Shown here in pieces: positions 33,222 through 41,590 of a stretch of DNA of 45,900 bases. How positions within the stretch are numbered: position 1 is the first letter of the stretch; each line of letters begins with the position of its first letter. The stretch is from Pseudonocardia sp. (lineage in GTDB: Bacteria; Actinomycetota; Actinomycetes; Mycobacteriales; Pseudonocardiaceae): contig JAFASX010000059.1 of NCBI GenBank assembly GCA_019244295.1, positions 1-45,900 on the forward strand, in the 5' to 3' direction. Both the position numbers and the translations under genes were made by a program. The notes under the pieces were generated by a model. It was given only the letters and a program-made list of their open reading frames with translations, made no database searches and had not been told where the DNA came from.

Positions 33222-33554
33222 ATGAACATCGACCCTGAGAAGTTCACCATCGGCCCGGACGTCACCACCGAAGACGTTGACCTCGACACCGAGGAGGCCC
33301 GGCTCTCCAACGGCACCCGGCTGACCGAGCTACGCGCCGGGGAGATCGCGCGGCCGACTCTGGCGGAGATCCGCCGACGCAACCTTGTTCCAGGCCGCAA
33401 ATCGTTGACCGGCGGGTCCACGCACTCGCCGCGTGTCCAGTTCCGTGTCTCAGAGGAAATCCTTCATCGCGCCGAAGAGCGCGCCGAGGCCGAGGGTAAG
33501 AGCCTGTCCGCCCTAGCCCGTGAGGCCCTGGAGCGATACCTAGAAGCAAGCTGA
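33222..33554 (+). CDS. Ribbon-helix-helix (CopG-like) antitoxin-type protein (110 aa)
   Basis: ATG 33222 follows GAAGGAAGGC. The N-terminal 65 residues (VDLDTEEARLSNGTRLTELRA) are acidic and match the leader seen in actinobacterial CopG-type antitoxins. The C-terminal 45 residues are a ribbon-helix-helix: PRVQFRVSEEILHRAEERAE then GKSLSALAREALERYLE. It should bind DNA as a dimer. No toxin follows: the next gene is the convergent copper ATPase, 30 bases away. It is either an orphan antitoxin or a stand-alone repressor. It neighbours the tRNA-Sec gene, a position where integrated elements are common. Confidence 0.75.
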   Translation: MNIDPEKFTIGPDVTTEDVDLDTEEARLSNGTRLTELRAGEIARPTLAEIRRRNLVPGRKSLTGGSTHSPRVQFRVSEEILHRAEERAEAEGKSLSALAREALERYLEAS

Positions 33555-33584
33555 ACCGCGACCGGCTCTGGTCGAGGAGCCCGA

Positions 33585-35867
33585 TCAGCGGAATCGGCGA
33601 AGGCGCAGGCTGTTCGACACCACGAAGGCCGAGCTGAGGGCCATCGCGGCGCCGGCGATCATGGGGTTGAGGAATCCCGTGGCGGCTAGGGGTATAGCGG
33701 CCACATTATACCCGAACGCCCAGGCCAGGTTGCCTTTGATCACCGCCAGCGTGCGGCGGGAGAGCCGGATGGCGTCGGGCACTACTAGCGGGTCACCGCG
33801 CACCACGGTGAGATCGCTGGCTTCGATCGTCACGTCGCTGCCAGTGCCCAGCGCGATGCCCAAATCGGCGCTGGCCAAGGCCGCCGCGTCGTTGACCCCG
33901 TCGCCCACCATGGCGACGACCCTGCCCTGCGCGCGCAGCCGGGTGATCTCGGCGACTTTGCCGGCGGGCAGCACCCCGGCGACGACGTCGTCGATACCCA
34001 GTTCAGCCACGACTTTTGCCGCGCTGGCCGGGTTGTCGCCGGTGAGCAGCACTGGGCGCAGACCGAGCCGGCGCAGGGCCTCGACCGCTTCGGCGCTGGT
34101 CGGTTTCACCTGGTCGGCGACAAGCAGCAGGCCTCGAGCCCGCCCGCCCCAGCCCACCGCGACCACGGTCCGGCCCGCTGCCTCGGCCGCCTGGAGCGCC
34201 GCGCTCAGGGGGTCGGGCAGCGGATGGCCGTTCTCGGCGAGAAACGCCGGCCGCCCCACGTACACCATGACGCCGTCGACTCTTGCGCGTACCCCGAGCC
34301 CGTCGACCGCCTGGAAGTCGGTTGCCGAGAGCTGGGGGCCGGCGGAGTGGGCGTCGGCCGCCCGGGCGCCGGCGATGATGGCGGCCGCGATGGGGTGCTG
34401 CGAGCCATCCTCGGCCGCCCCCGCCAGCCGTAGTACCTCGTGGGCGTCCTCTCCGTCGGTGGCTACGACACCAACCAACGACATGCGGCCGGTGGTCAAG
34501 GTCCCCGTCTTGTCCAACACCACAGTGTCCACCCGCCGTGTCGACTCCAACACCTCCGGACCTTTAATCAGGATGCCGAGCTGCGCTCCCCGGCCGGTGC
34601 CGACCAACAGCGCGGTCGGCGTGGCCAACCCGAGCGCGCACGGGCAGGAGACGATCAGTACCGCGACAGCGGCGGTGAAGGCGGTGCCCGCGCCAGCCCC
34701 GACGCCCAGCCAGAATCCCAGGGTAGCCACAGCGAGCGCGATGACTACCGGTACGAACACCCCGGATACCCGGTCGGCCAGTCGTTGGACAGCGGCTTTG
34801 CCGGCCTGTGCCCGCTCGACGAGTCGGGTCATCTGGGCCAACTGGGTATCGGCGCCCACGCGGGTAGCTCGGATCACCAGCTTCCCGCCGAAGTTCACGC
34901 AACCACCTATGACTGGGGTTCCCACAGTGACTTCTAATGGAACGGGCTCGCCAGTGAGCATCGAGACGTCCACGGCTGAGGAGCCGTCCACGACGACACC
35001 ATCGGTCGCGATCTTCTCCCCGGGCCGGACCACGAACCTGGTCCCCACCGTGAGTTCATCAATAGGTAATCGGATCTCGCGGCCGGCATCGGTGAGTACG
35101 GACACATCCTTGGCACCTAGCTCCAGCAGTGCCCGCAACGCCGCGCCCGCGCTGCGTTTCGCGCGAGCCTCGAAGTAGCGCCCGGCCAGGATAAATGTGG
35201 TTACCCCGACCGCGACTTCCAAGTAGATCACCCCGGCGCCGTCGGTGCGTTCCAGGGTCAGTACGAACGGGTGGGTCATGCCGGGAACCCCGGCGGTGCC
35301 GAGGAACAGCGCGTACACCGACCACCCGAACGCGGCCAGCGTCCCGATCGAGATCAGGGTGTCCATGGTGGCGCTGCCGTGTCGCAAATTGGCCAGGGCA
35401 GCCCGATGGATGGGCCAACCGCCCCAGAGCACTACCGGTGCGGCCAGTGTGAGCGAGGCCCACTGCCAGTAGGTGAACTGCCATGCCGGTACCATCGCCA
35501 GCAGGATCACCGGAGCGGCGAGGGTGGCGGTGAGCAACAACCGGGTTCGTGCCCTGACGGCTTCCACATCGCCTTGTTCGTCGCCAGGCCTCGTGGCGGA
35601 CCCCGACCCAGGCTGGGGTGTTGGCAGCGCGGCGGTGTAGCCAGCGCGCTCGATCTCGGAGATCAACCGCTGCGGCTCGAGATCGAACGGGACGGTCGCG
35701 ATGGCCTTCTCGGTGGCGTAGTTGACCGTTGCGTTGACTCCGTCGAGTTTGTTGAGCCGCTTTTCGATGCGGGCGGCACAGGACGCGCAAGTCATGCCGC
35801 CCACCGACAGCTCGATCCGAGAGGTGGTTGCCTGGCTGGGGCGCCCGGGCGCGAAGGGCGTGCTCAC
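33585..35867 (-). CDS. copA: Copper-exporting P1B-type ATPase
   Basis: A 760-residue P-type ATPase. One N-terminal heavy-metal domain carries [14 protein letters not shown] (CxxC, near 26-31). The membrane metal site is [15 protein letters not shown] (CPC, near 407), the phosphorylated Asp is in DKTGTLTTG (near 452), the HP dipeptide is in SQHPIAAAI and the hinge is [12 protein letters not shown] (near 656). CPC plus this order marks a Cu(I) exporter (CopA/CtpV type). GTG 35867 overlaps the stop of the upstream gene (GTGA), so both are made from one transcript whose promoter carries the CsoR-like palindrome at 36811-36829. Product: plasma-membrane copper efflux. Confidence 0.93.
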   Translation of the reverse strand: MSTPFAPGRPSQATTSRIELSVGGMTCASCAARIEKRLNKLDGVNATVNYATEKAIATVPFDLEPQRLISEIERAGYTAALPTPQPGSGSATRPGDEQGDVEAVRARTRLLLTATLAAPVILLAMVPAWQFTYWQWASLTLAAPVVLWGGWPIHRAALANLRHGSATMDTLISIGTLAAFGWSVYALFLGTAGVPGMTHPFVLTLERTDGAGVIYLEVAVGVTTFILAGRYFEARAKRSAGAALRALLELGAKDVSVLTDAGREIRLPIDELTVGTRFVVRPGEKIATDGVVVDGSSAVDVSMLTGEPVPLEVTVGTPVIGGCVNFGGKLVIRATRVGADTQLAQMTRLVERAQAGKAAVQRLADRVSGVFVPVVIALAVATLGFWLGVGAGAGTAFTAAVAVLIVSCPCALGLATPTALLVGTGRGAQLGILIKGPEVLESTRRVDTVVLDKTGTLTTGRMSLVGVVATDGEDAHEVLRLAGAAEDGSQHPIAAAIIAGARAADAHSAGPQLSATDFQAVDGLGVRARVDGVMVYVGRPAFLAENGHPLPDPLSAALQAAEAAGRTVVAVGWGGRARGLLLVADQVKPTSAEAVEALRRLGLRPVLLTGDNPASAAKVVAELGIDDVVAGVLPAGKVAEITRLRAQGRVVAMVGDGVNDAAALASADLGIALGTGSDVTIEASDLTVVRGDPLVVPDAIRLSRRTLAVIKGNLAWAFGYNVAAIPLAATGFLNPMIAGAAMALSSAFVVSNSLRLRRFR

Positions 35868-36802
35868 AACGACTCCGGAGCATTGACTGTGAACTCGGCG
35901 GTGCGCACCGCGCCGTGGTGGGCGAAGTCCAGGTAGAGCCGGTAGCTACCGGCGGAGGGAAGCTCAACGGTGAAGCTGATCTCCGGGCCCGGCGGGCTGA
36001 CGCCAGGGCCGCCGTCTGGATGAACGTGCAGGTAGCCAAGGTCGCCCTGGCGCAGCGCGACCAGGTGGCCATAGGCGGCTAGGTACGGTTCGAGTGTGGT
36101 GACTGGAGTGCCGTTCGCGCTGATGGTGAACCGCAGCTGTTGGGGTTCACCGGCGACTGGGCGATCAAGCATCCGCACCGTATAGCCGTCGACGGTGGTT
36201 TCGGTGGCTGGCGGGGGTAGCGAGACGGGGCGATACACGCCGGAGACCATCAGGTCCATGCCGAGCACCAGGGTGTCGGTGCGGTTGTCCGGGACGAACT
36301 CGGTGATCGCGCGGTAGTCGCCGGCCGAGGTGACCAACAGCGGCACTTGCCACGTCCCGCCGGCGTCGAGGGCGGGATGCAAGTGTTGGAAGCCGGTGAG
36401 GTCACGCCGGGCGATGATCAAATGCAGCGGCTTGTCATGGGTGTTGACGAACGACGTGACCGGCAGTCCGTTTGGGCCGATCACCTGGAAGACCAGCTGC
36501 GCGAGCTGGCCGGCGACCGGGTCCGGGGACAGCCGGCGCAGCTGGTAGCCGTTCTCAGCCACAGTGAGCCCACCTACTGACTGGGCGGCGGAGCCTGGTC
36601 CGCCGTGTTGGTGAATGTGTTGGTGAATAGGGCTTGTGGTTACTCCCACGAAGCGGGTGCCCACCGCGCCGCCGGCCGCGTACGCCACCGCGAATAGCAG
36701 GACCAAGCCGAGCAAGAAGCCGGTCAACCGCACGGGCGCGTTCGCCGATCTGGCGGGGATCATTGTCGTCGTCCCACTGGCATTCCGCACTCCCTCCGCC
36801 AC
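35864..36802 (-). CDS. Membrane-anchored, His-rich periplasmic-side protein of the copper operon
   Basis: About 312 residues from GTG 36802: a short tail, one membrane segment near 27-47 ([17 protein letters not shown]), then an outside region with [14 protein letters not shown] (His-rich, probable metal site) and two beta-sandwich-like halves that repeat [26 protein letters not shown] and [29 protein letters not shown]. The duplicated H-x-H segments resemble proteins often found beside CopA in actinobacteria, presumed copper binders on the outer face. The start is uncertain: GTG 36790 and ATG 36763 are alternatives. Overlap with copA and the operator upstream support a role in copper tolerance. 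The exact role is unknown. Confidence 0.75.
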   Translation of the reverse strand: MAEGVRNASGTTTMIPARSANAPVRLTGFLLGLVLLFAVAYAAGGAVGTRFVGVTTSPIHQHIHQHGGPGSAAQSVGGLTVAENGYQLRRLSPDPVAGQLAQLVFQVIGPNGLPVTSFVNTHDKPLHLIIARRDLTGFQHLHPALDAGGTWQVPLLVTSAGDYRAITEFVPDNRTDTLVLGMDLMVSGVYRPVSLPPPATETTVDGYTVRMLDRPVAGEPQQLRFTISANGTPVTTLEPYLAAYGHLVALRQGDLGYLHVHPDGGPGVSPPGPEISFTVELPSAGSYRLYLDFAHHGAVRTAEFTVNAPESL

Positions 36803-36810
36803 CAGAGTAC

Positions 36811-36829
36811 TGTACCCCCCTGGGGTACA
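36811..36829. promoter_or_regulatory. CsoR-type copper operator
   Basis: TGTACCCC-CCT-GGGGTACA is a perfect 8-bp inverted repeat with a 3-base spacer, the pattern bound by the Cu(I) repressor CsoR (TACCCC...GGGGTA). It ends eight bases upstream of the first codon of the copper operon. No csoR gene is in the window. The cinA start is 60 bases away on the other side, so cinA could be affected as well. Confidence 0.8.
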
Positions 36830-36888
36830 CGGCTGTGGCGGGTTGTCCCTTCGGCGTACTCTCGGCGGGCAAGACCGGGAGGGCGGGC

Positions 36889-38193
36889 GTGAGCGGCAGC
36901 GAGGCGGGCGGCTTGGACGGTATCCGAGCAGGCATCTTGGTCACCGGTAGCGAGCTGCTGGCCGGTCAGGTGCACGACCGCAACGGTCCCTGGGTGGCGC
37001 AGCGGCTGGGTGCGCTCGGTGTCGAGGTGGCCGATGTGCTGGTGGTCGGTGACCGCCGCGACGACCTGCGCGCTGGGCTGCGTTTCCTGGCCGACCAGCG
37101 GGTCGAGCTGATCGTGACTAGCGGTGGACTCGGGCCCACGGCGGACGATGTGACCGCCGAGGTGGTGGCCGGCTTCGCCGGTGTCGAGTTGGCGCTGGAC
37201 CCCAAGTTGGAAGAGCGGATCGCGGCCATCCTGCGTCGCTGGGCGACCCGCACCGGCTTCGCTGGCGAGGCACTGGCCGCAGCCAACCGGAAGCAAGCAT
37301 ATGTTCCGGTCGGCGCGCACATTCTCGAACCGGTCGGCACCGCGCCAGGGTTGGTCGTCGAAGTGGCTGATGGGCCAGTGGTGCTGGTGCTGCCCGGCCC
37401 ACCCGGCGAGCTGCGCCGCATGTGGGATGCCGGGCTGGCCGCCGCGCCTGTGCATGACCTCCTCGCGCGCACCGCGCCCTTCGAGCAGATGCACCTGCGG
37501 ATGTTCGGGCTGCCCGAGTCGGAGATCGCCCAGACGCTGCGGGACGTGGGCTCGTCCGTCGAGGAGTTCGGGGTCGAGGTCACCACCTGTCTGCGGCGCT
37601 TCGAGCTGGAGGTGGACTTGCGCTACCGGCCGGGATCACCGGGCGCGGCGCGGGCCGCCGAGGAGCTGGTGGCCGAGATCGAGCGGCGGCACGCTCGCTA
37701 TCTGATCAGCCGGGACGGCGAGTCCACCGACGCGCTGGTAGCTCGGCTGCTCGCCGGACATCGCATCGGCCTGGCCGAGTCGTGCACCGGTGGTTTGCTA
37801 GCTGGGCGGTTGACCGATCGTCCCGGTGCCTCGGAGTACGTCGCCGGCGGTGTGGTCGCCTACTCGAACCAAGCGAAAGCCGACCTACTCGGAGTGCCTG
37901 CCGAGCTGATCGAGGCGCACGGCGCGGTATCGCCCCAAGTCGCTCGCGCGATGGCGGATGGAGCTCGGGAGCGGTTCAGTGCCGACATAGGAGCGGGGAT
38001 CACCGGGGTGGCTGGTCCGGGCGGCGGCAGTAAGGAGAAGCCGGTTGGTTACGTGTGTCTGTGCGTGACGACGTCGGATGGGGACGTTCGGGAGGCGGCT
38101 CCGGTACTGCCCGGCGACCGCGCGGACATCCGTGAGCAGGCCACACACGTCGCTATGCACCTCATCCGCCGGATGCTTCAGGGGCGTTCGTAA
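36889..38193 (+). CDS. cinA: CinA: competence/damage-inducible protein with PncC amidase domain
   Basis: GTG 36889 follows GGGAGGGCGG; the open frame extends left to 36634 but overlaps the copper promoter, so the shorter start is used (434 residues, normal for CinA). The N-terminal molybdopterin-binding-like domain shows ILVTGSELLAGQVHDRN and VTSGGLGPTADDVT; the C-terminal nicotinamide-nucleotide amidase (PncC) domain shows GLAESCTGGLLAGRLTD with the catalytic Ser near 300, and GVAGPGGGSKEKPVGYV. The enzyme hydrolyses ADP-ribose and deamidates NMN in pyridine-nucleotide salvage. A stand-alone gene, divergent from the copper operon. Confidence 0.92.
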   Translation: MSGSEAGGLDGIRAGILVTGSELLAGQVHDRNGPWVAQRLGALGVEVADVLVVGDRRDDLRAGLRFLADQRVELIVTSGGLGPTADDVTAEVVAGFAGVELALDPKLEERIAAILRRWATRTGFAGEALAAANRKQAYVPVGAHILEPVGTAPGLVVEVADGPVVLVLPGPPGELRRMWDAGLAAAPVHDLLARTAPFEQMHLRMFGLPESEIAQTLRDVGSSVEEFGVEVTTCLRRFELEVDLRYRPGSPGAARAAEELVAEIERRHARYLISRDGESTDALVARLLAGHRIGLAESCTGGLLAGRLTDRPGASEYVAGGVVAYSNQAKADLLGVPAELIEAHGAVSPQVARAMADGARERFSADIGAGITGVAGPGGGSKEKPVGYVCLCVTTSDGDVREAAPVLPGDRADIREQATHVAMHLIRRMLQGRS

Positions 38194-38288
38194 TACGCAG
38201 CCGAGCTTGCCCAGCGCGCGCCGCCGCGGGGCCTCCCAGGGTGACGAGGTCGTGTTATTCAGCGTCTCTGTCGAGGTTCTCTCGCGGT

Positions 38289-38317
38289 TCACAGTAAAGG
38301 CACAGTTTAAGCTCAGC
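38289..38317. promoter_or_regulatory. Three 7-mers at 11-bp period upstream of the response regulator
   Basis: TCACAGT (38289-38295), GCACAGT (38300-38306) and GCTCAGC (38311-38317) are separated by exactly four bases each, putting them on one face of the helix. This is the layout of OmpR-family binding sites; mycobacterial PhoP boxes are 7-bp direct repeats (TCACAGC) with 4-bp gaps. It lies 34 bases before the regulator's ATG and probably mediates autoregulation. Confidence 0.65.
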
Positions 38318-38350
38318 GTCCGTCCGGCTCCGACAGACGATGATGGCACC

Positions 38351-39106
38351 ATGACCACCATGAACTCGCGGTCGCCCGGCTCCGACGGTGGTCGGGGCCA
38401 GCTCAAGCGCGCAGATGGCAGCCCGATGCGCGTGCTGGTCGTCGACGATGAAGCGACGCTCACGGAACTGTTGTCGATGGCGTTGCGCTATGAGGGCTGG
38501 GATGTGCGCGCGGCTGGCGACGGGATGACCGCCGTTCGGCTGGCTAGGGAGTTTCGCCCGGATGCCATCGTGCTGGACATCATGCTCCCCGACATCGACG
38601 GTTTCGAGGTGCTGAATCGGGTTCGCGCGGAGTCCCCGGATGTCCCGGTCCTGTTCCTCACCGCGAAGGACGCCGTGGAGGATCGGATCGCCGGGCTCAC
38701 CGCGGGTGGAGATGACTATGTGTCCAAGCCGTTCAGCCTGGAGGAAGTGGTGGCCCGGCTGCGCGGGCTTATGCGCAGAGCCGGGCGTGCGTCCGCGCGT
38801 TCAGATGCCGTCCTCGTGGTCGGTGACCTGACCCTGGACGAGGACAGCCGGGAGGTCCGAAGGGGCAATAGCCTGGTCAACCTGACGGCCACCGAGTTCG
38901 AGCTGCTGCGCTACCTGATGCGCAACCCCCGCCGGGTGCTCAGCAAGGCACAGATCCTCGACCGGGTGTGGAACTACGATTTCGGCGGTCAGTCCAACGT
39001 CGTTGAGCTCTACATCTCCTATCTGCGCAAGAAAATCGACGCCGGTCGTCCGCCGATGATCCACACCATGCGCGGCGCGGGTTATGCGTTGCGGCCCGCC
39101 GAGTAG
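38351..39106 (+). CDS. OmpR/PhoB-family response regulator (PhoP/TcrX-like)
   Basis: A 251-residue regulator from ATG 38351 (ATG 38360 or 38426 are alternatives). The receiver domain has acidic pair VVDDE near 32, phospho-Asp in IVLDIMLPD near 75, FLTAKD near 102 and the conserved Lys in YVSKPFS near 125. The winged-helix DNA-binding domain ends in VVELYISYLRKKID and TMRGAGYALR. It closely resembles the mycobacterial PhoP/TcrX/TrcR group. It is followed by its kinase gene after 12 bases, so the two are co-transcribed. The direct repeats at 38289-38317 probably bind it. Confidence 0.9.
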   Translation: MTTMNSRSPGSDGGRGQLKRADGSPMRVLVVDDEATLTELLSMALRYEGWDVRAAGDGMTAVRLAREFRPDAIVLDIMLPDIDGFEVLNRVRAESPDVPVLFLTAKDAVEDRIAGLTAGGDDYVSKPFSLEEVVARLRGLMRRAGRASARSDAVLVVGDLTLDEDSREVRRGNSLVNLTATEFELLRYLMRNPRRVLSKAQILDRVWNYDFGGQSNVVELYISYLRKKIDAGRPPMIHTMRGAGYALRPAE

Positions 39107-39118
39107 GGCTGAGCACCG

Positions 39119-40819
39119 ATGGTGAGAACGGGTCCGGGACGGGTGCGAAGGTGGCTGGCGTGGCTAGCGCCGCGTAGGCGGCTGCGTCGCTGGGCCGCTG
39201 GTCTTTCACTGCGGACCCGTCTGGTGGTCGCGATCACCGCGCTGATGGCGGTGATCTTCATGGGGGTCGGACTCGTCTCGCTGGGGTTACTGCAGCACGA
39301 GCTGACCGACCAACTCGATCAGCAGCTCGAGGCGGTGTCCGCGCGGGCGGCATCGCAATACGACCGGCAGGGATCGCATTACCACGGACAAGACTTTGTG
39401 GAGAACTTCCTGGATTCCAAGAGCCAGACTTTTGGAACACTCAGCGCCCTCATCGTCGACGGGCGGGTGAGCCAAGCCGGGGTGCTCGACTGGAACAGCA
39501 AGGACGGGGAACCGACGGTTTTCCAGCTGCATGGCGTGGACGATTCGCTGCTGGACCTCCAGCCGGACAACCACCATCACTACCGACCGATCGGCCGGTT
39601 CGGTGAATACCGGGTGATGGCTGCCTATTCCTCGGACCATCACACGTTGTTGATCAGCGGGTTGTCGTTGGGCGACCAGAACAGCATCGTGAGTCGGCTC
39701 GGCCGCATCGATCTGGCGGTCGCGCTGGCTGGCCTGGCCTTGGCCGGGATTGCCAGCGCGGTCATCGTACGGCTGAACCTGCGGCCGCTGCGTAGGGTGG
39801 CCGCCACCGCTAGCCGGGTGGCCCAGCTGCGGCTGGATCGAGGAAAGGTGGCGTTGCCTGATCGGGTGCCGCCGGAAGACACCGATCCGCGTACCGAGGT
39901 CGGCCAGGTCGGTGCCGCGCTCAACAAGATGATCGAGCACGTGGCGGCCGCTTTGGCCGCTCGGCAGGCCAGCGAGACGCAGGTGCGCCAATTTCTGGCC
40001 GATGCCAGCCACGAGTTGCGCACCCCGCTAGCCGCGATCCGGGGTTACGCCGAACTCGCCGGCCGAGGCGGCGAGGCGCTGTCCCCGGACATCACCCATG
40101 TGCTGCGCCGGATCTCTTCGCAGGCCGAGCGGATGACCTCGCTAGTAGAAGACATGCTGCTGTTGGCAAGGCTGGACGCGGGGCGCCCGCTGGCCCGCGA
40201 CCGGGTGGATGTTTCGCAGCTGGTGGTCGACGCGGTCAGCGACGCGCACGCGGCCGGCCCGCAACATAAGTGGACCCTCTCACTGCCGGACGAAGCCGTG
40301 ATGGTGACCGGTGACGCGCTCCGGCTCGCCCAGGTTCTGGCTAACCTGATGACCAACGCCCGGGTACACACCCCGCCCGGGACCACGGTGCGCGCCGAGC
40401 TGACCCGTCGGTCCGGCCAAGTGGTGCTGACGGTGCTCGACAATGGTCCCGGCATACCGCCGGCTCTTTTGCCGCACGTGTTCGGGCGTTTCGCGCGAGG
40501 TGACTCCTCGCGCTCCCGGGCCGCCGGCAGCACCGGACTGGGCCTGGCCATCGTAGCCGCCGTGGTCGCCGCCCATGGCGGCGTCATCGAGGCAGAGAGC
40601 GTGCCGGGGCGAACCGCGTTCACCGTCCGGCTGCCCGCCGCTGATCCGGGGTCGGACTCTCCACCGCAGCCACGGCCGGACAAGACCATGCTCGCGCTGC
40701 CCGCGCCGCCGCCGGTTGACGCCACGCCGCGAGTGGCACTGCCGATCACCCAGCCGATACCGGTTGCCCGGTCGATACCGGATGCCCGCCGTCCGACCCC
40801 GAGACCAAGGGTTCGGTGA
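39119..40819 (+). CDS. Sensor histidine kinase (TcrY/PhoR-like)
   Basis: The 566-residue kinase has membrane segments near 35-58 and 195-217, enclosing a ~135-residue outer sensor domain that is rich in His (SHYHGQD; PDNHHHYRP; SDHHT). HAMP follows (LRPLRRVAATASRVA), then HisKA with phospho-His in DASHELRTPLAAIRGY near 297, and HATPase_c with N box NLMTNARVH near 408, G1 DNGPGI near 440 and G2 GSTGLGLAIV near 472. The last 60 residues are a Pro-rich, low-complexity tail (PAPPPVDATPR) unusual for the family. The His-rich sensor domain suggests, but does not show, metal or pH sensing; a copper operon lies 3 kb upstream. Confidence 0.9.
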   Translation: MVRTGPGRVRRWLAWLAPRRRLRRWAAGLSLRTRLVVAITALMAVIFMGVGLVSLGLLQHELTDQLDQQLEAVSARAASQYDRQGSHYHGQDFVENFLDSKSQTFGTLSALIVDGRVSQAGVLDWNSKDGEPTVFQLHGVDDSLLDLQPDNHHHYRPIGRFGEYRVMAAYSSDHHTLLISGLSLGDQNSIVSRLGRIDLAVALAGLALAGIASAVIVRLNLRPLRRVAATASRVAQLRLDRGKVALPDRVPPEDTDPRTEVGQVGAALNKMIEHVAAALAARQASETQVRQFLADASHELRTPLAAIRGYAELAGRGGEALSPDITHVLRRISSQAERMTSLVEDMLLLARLDAGRPLARDRVDVSQLVVDAVSDAHAAGPQHKWTLSLPDEAVMVTGDALRLAQVLANLMTNARVHTPPGTTVRAELTRRSGQVVLTVLDNGPGIPPALLPHVFGRFARGDSSRSRAAGSTGLGLAIVAAVVAAHGGVIEAESVPGRTAFTVRLPAADPGSDSPPQPRPDKTMLALPAPPPVDATPRVALPITQPIPVARSIPDARRPTPRPRVR

Positions 40820-41001
40820 GTGTCCCCGGAGCTGTGGTGCCCTGATCGCCGGTACTGAGCGGACCAGCGTCACCCGCGGCATCGCCAAGATCGCACTACC
40901 AACATCGTGAACTCACCAAACGCCCCTGGGACGTGTGCGATCGCAAACGGTTGGGTCGAAGCGGCCGAAAGTCGTCGCTGTGTGGCCTTAGCGTGGCGCG
41001 C

Positions 41002-41568
41002 ATGAACGGTGTGGAGATGTTGGGAAGTCGTGGTCTATCCGAGAATGCGTCGCCAGTGGTCCGGTCGCTGGCGGCTGATCTTGATCAGCTGGGTCTGCAG
41101 GTGACGCCGGCGAATGTCCTGCAGGTACGCAACGCGTTGCGGGGTGAAACTGAGCGGCTCGGGCAGCTGCTCGTCCGCTACGACGGAGCTTTGCCCGTGC
41201 AGCCGCACGCCGCCGATCCGGTGTCGGTGGCGGCGGCCCCCTTGTTCAACGAGAAAATCGCCGCGTTGCGCCAGCAGTGCCAAGGCTATGTCGACGCGCT
41301 GAGTCAAGCTGGGCTGGAGTTGGAGCGGACCGCGCGTGAGTACGGACAGGCTGAGCAGCAGATTCAACAATCGTTCGATTCGTATCTGCGCGGGCTGCGG
41401 CCGCTGTGGAGGGAGCAGGCGCGGGAGCGGGATGAGGTCCAGGCGCTACCGCAACCTCTGCGATCGATGGTACTTCCCAGGCCGCCCGATCCGCCGAGGG
41501 CGCTGTTCCCGCCTGGTACCGCCGCCGGGCCTTCGGTGATCGATAAGACAAGTACTCAGACGCGGTAG
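41002..41568 (+). CDS. PE-like type VII secretion protein (188 aa)
   Basis: From ATG 41002 (41017 also possible). The N-terminal half is helical; the middle (AADPVSVAAAPLFNEKIAA ... LSQAGLELERTAREYGQAEQQI) matches the helix-turn-helix PE/ESX-associated fold of Pseudonocardiaceae. It ends in REYGQAE, which fits the Y-x-x-x-D/E secretion signal carried by one partner of each type VII substrate pair. The C-terminal 45 residues are Pro-rich (PRPPDPPRALFPPGTAAG). It is followed after 22 bases by a PPE-like gene, so the two should form a secreted heterodimer. Confidence 0.7.
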   Translation: MNGVEMLGSRGLSENASPVVRSLAADLDQLGLQVTPANVLQVRNALRGETERLGQLLVRYDGALPVQPHAADPVSVAAAPLFNEKIAALRQQCQGYVDALSQAGLELERTAREYGQAEQQIQQSFDSYLRGLRPLWREQARERDEVQALPQPLRSMVLPRPPDPPRALFPPGTAAGPSVIDKTSTQTR

Positions 41569-41590
41569 CGCGGATCGGCGAGGAAGAGCC

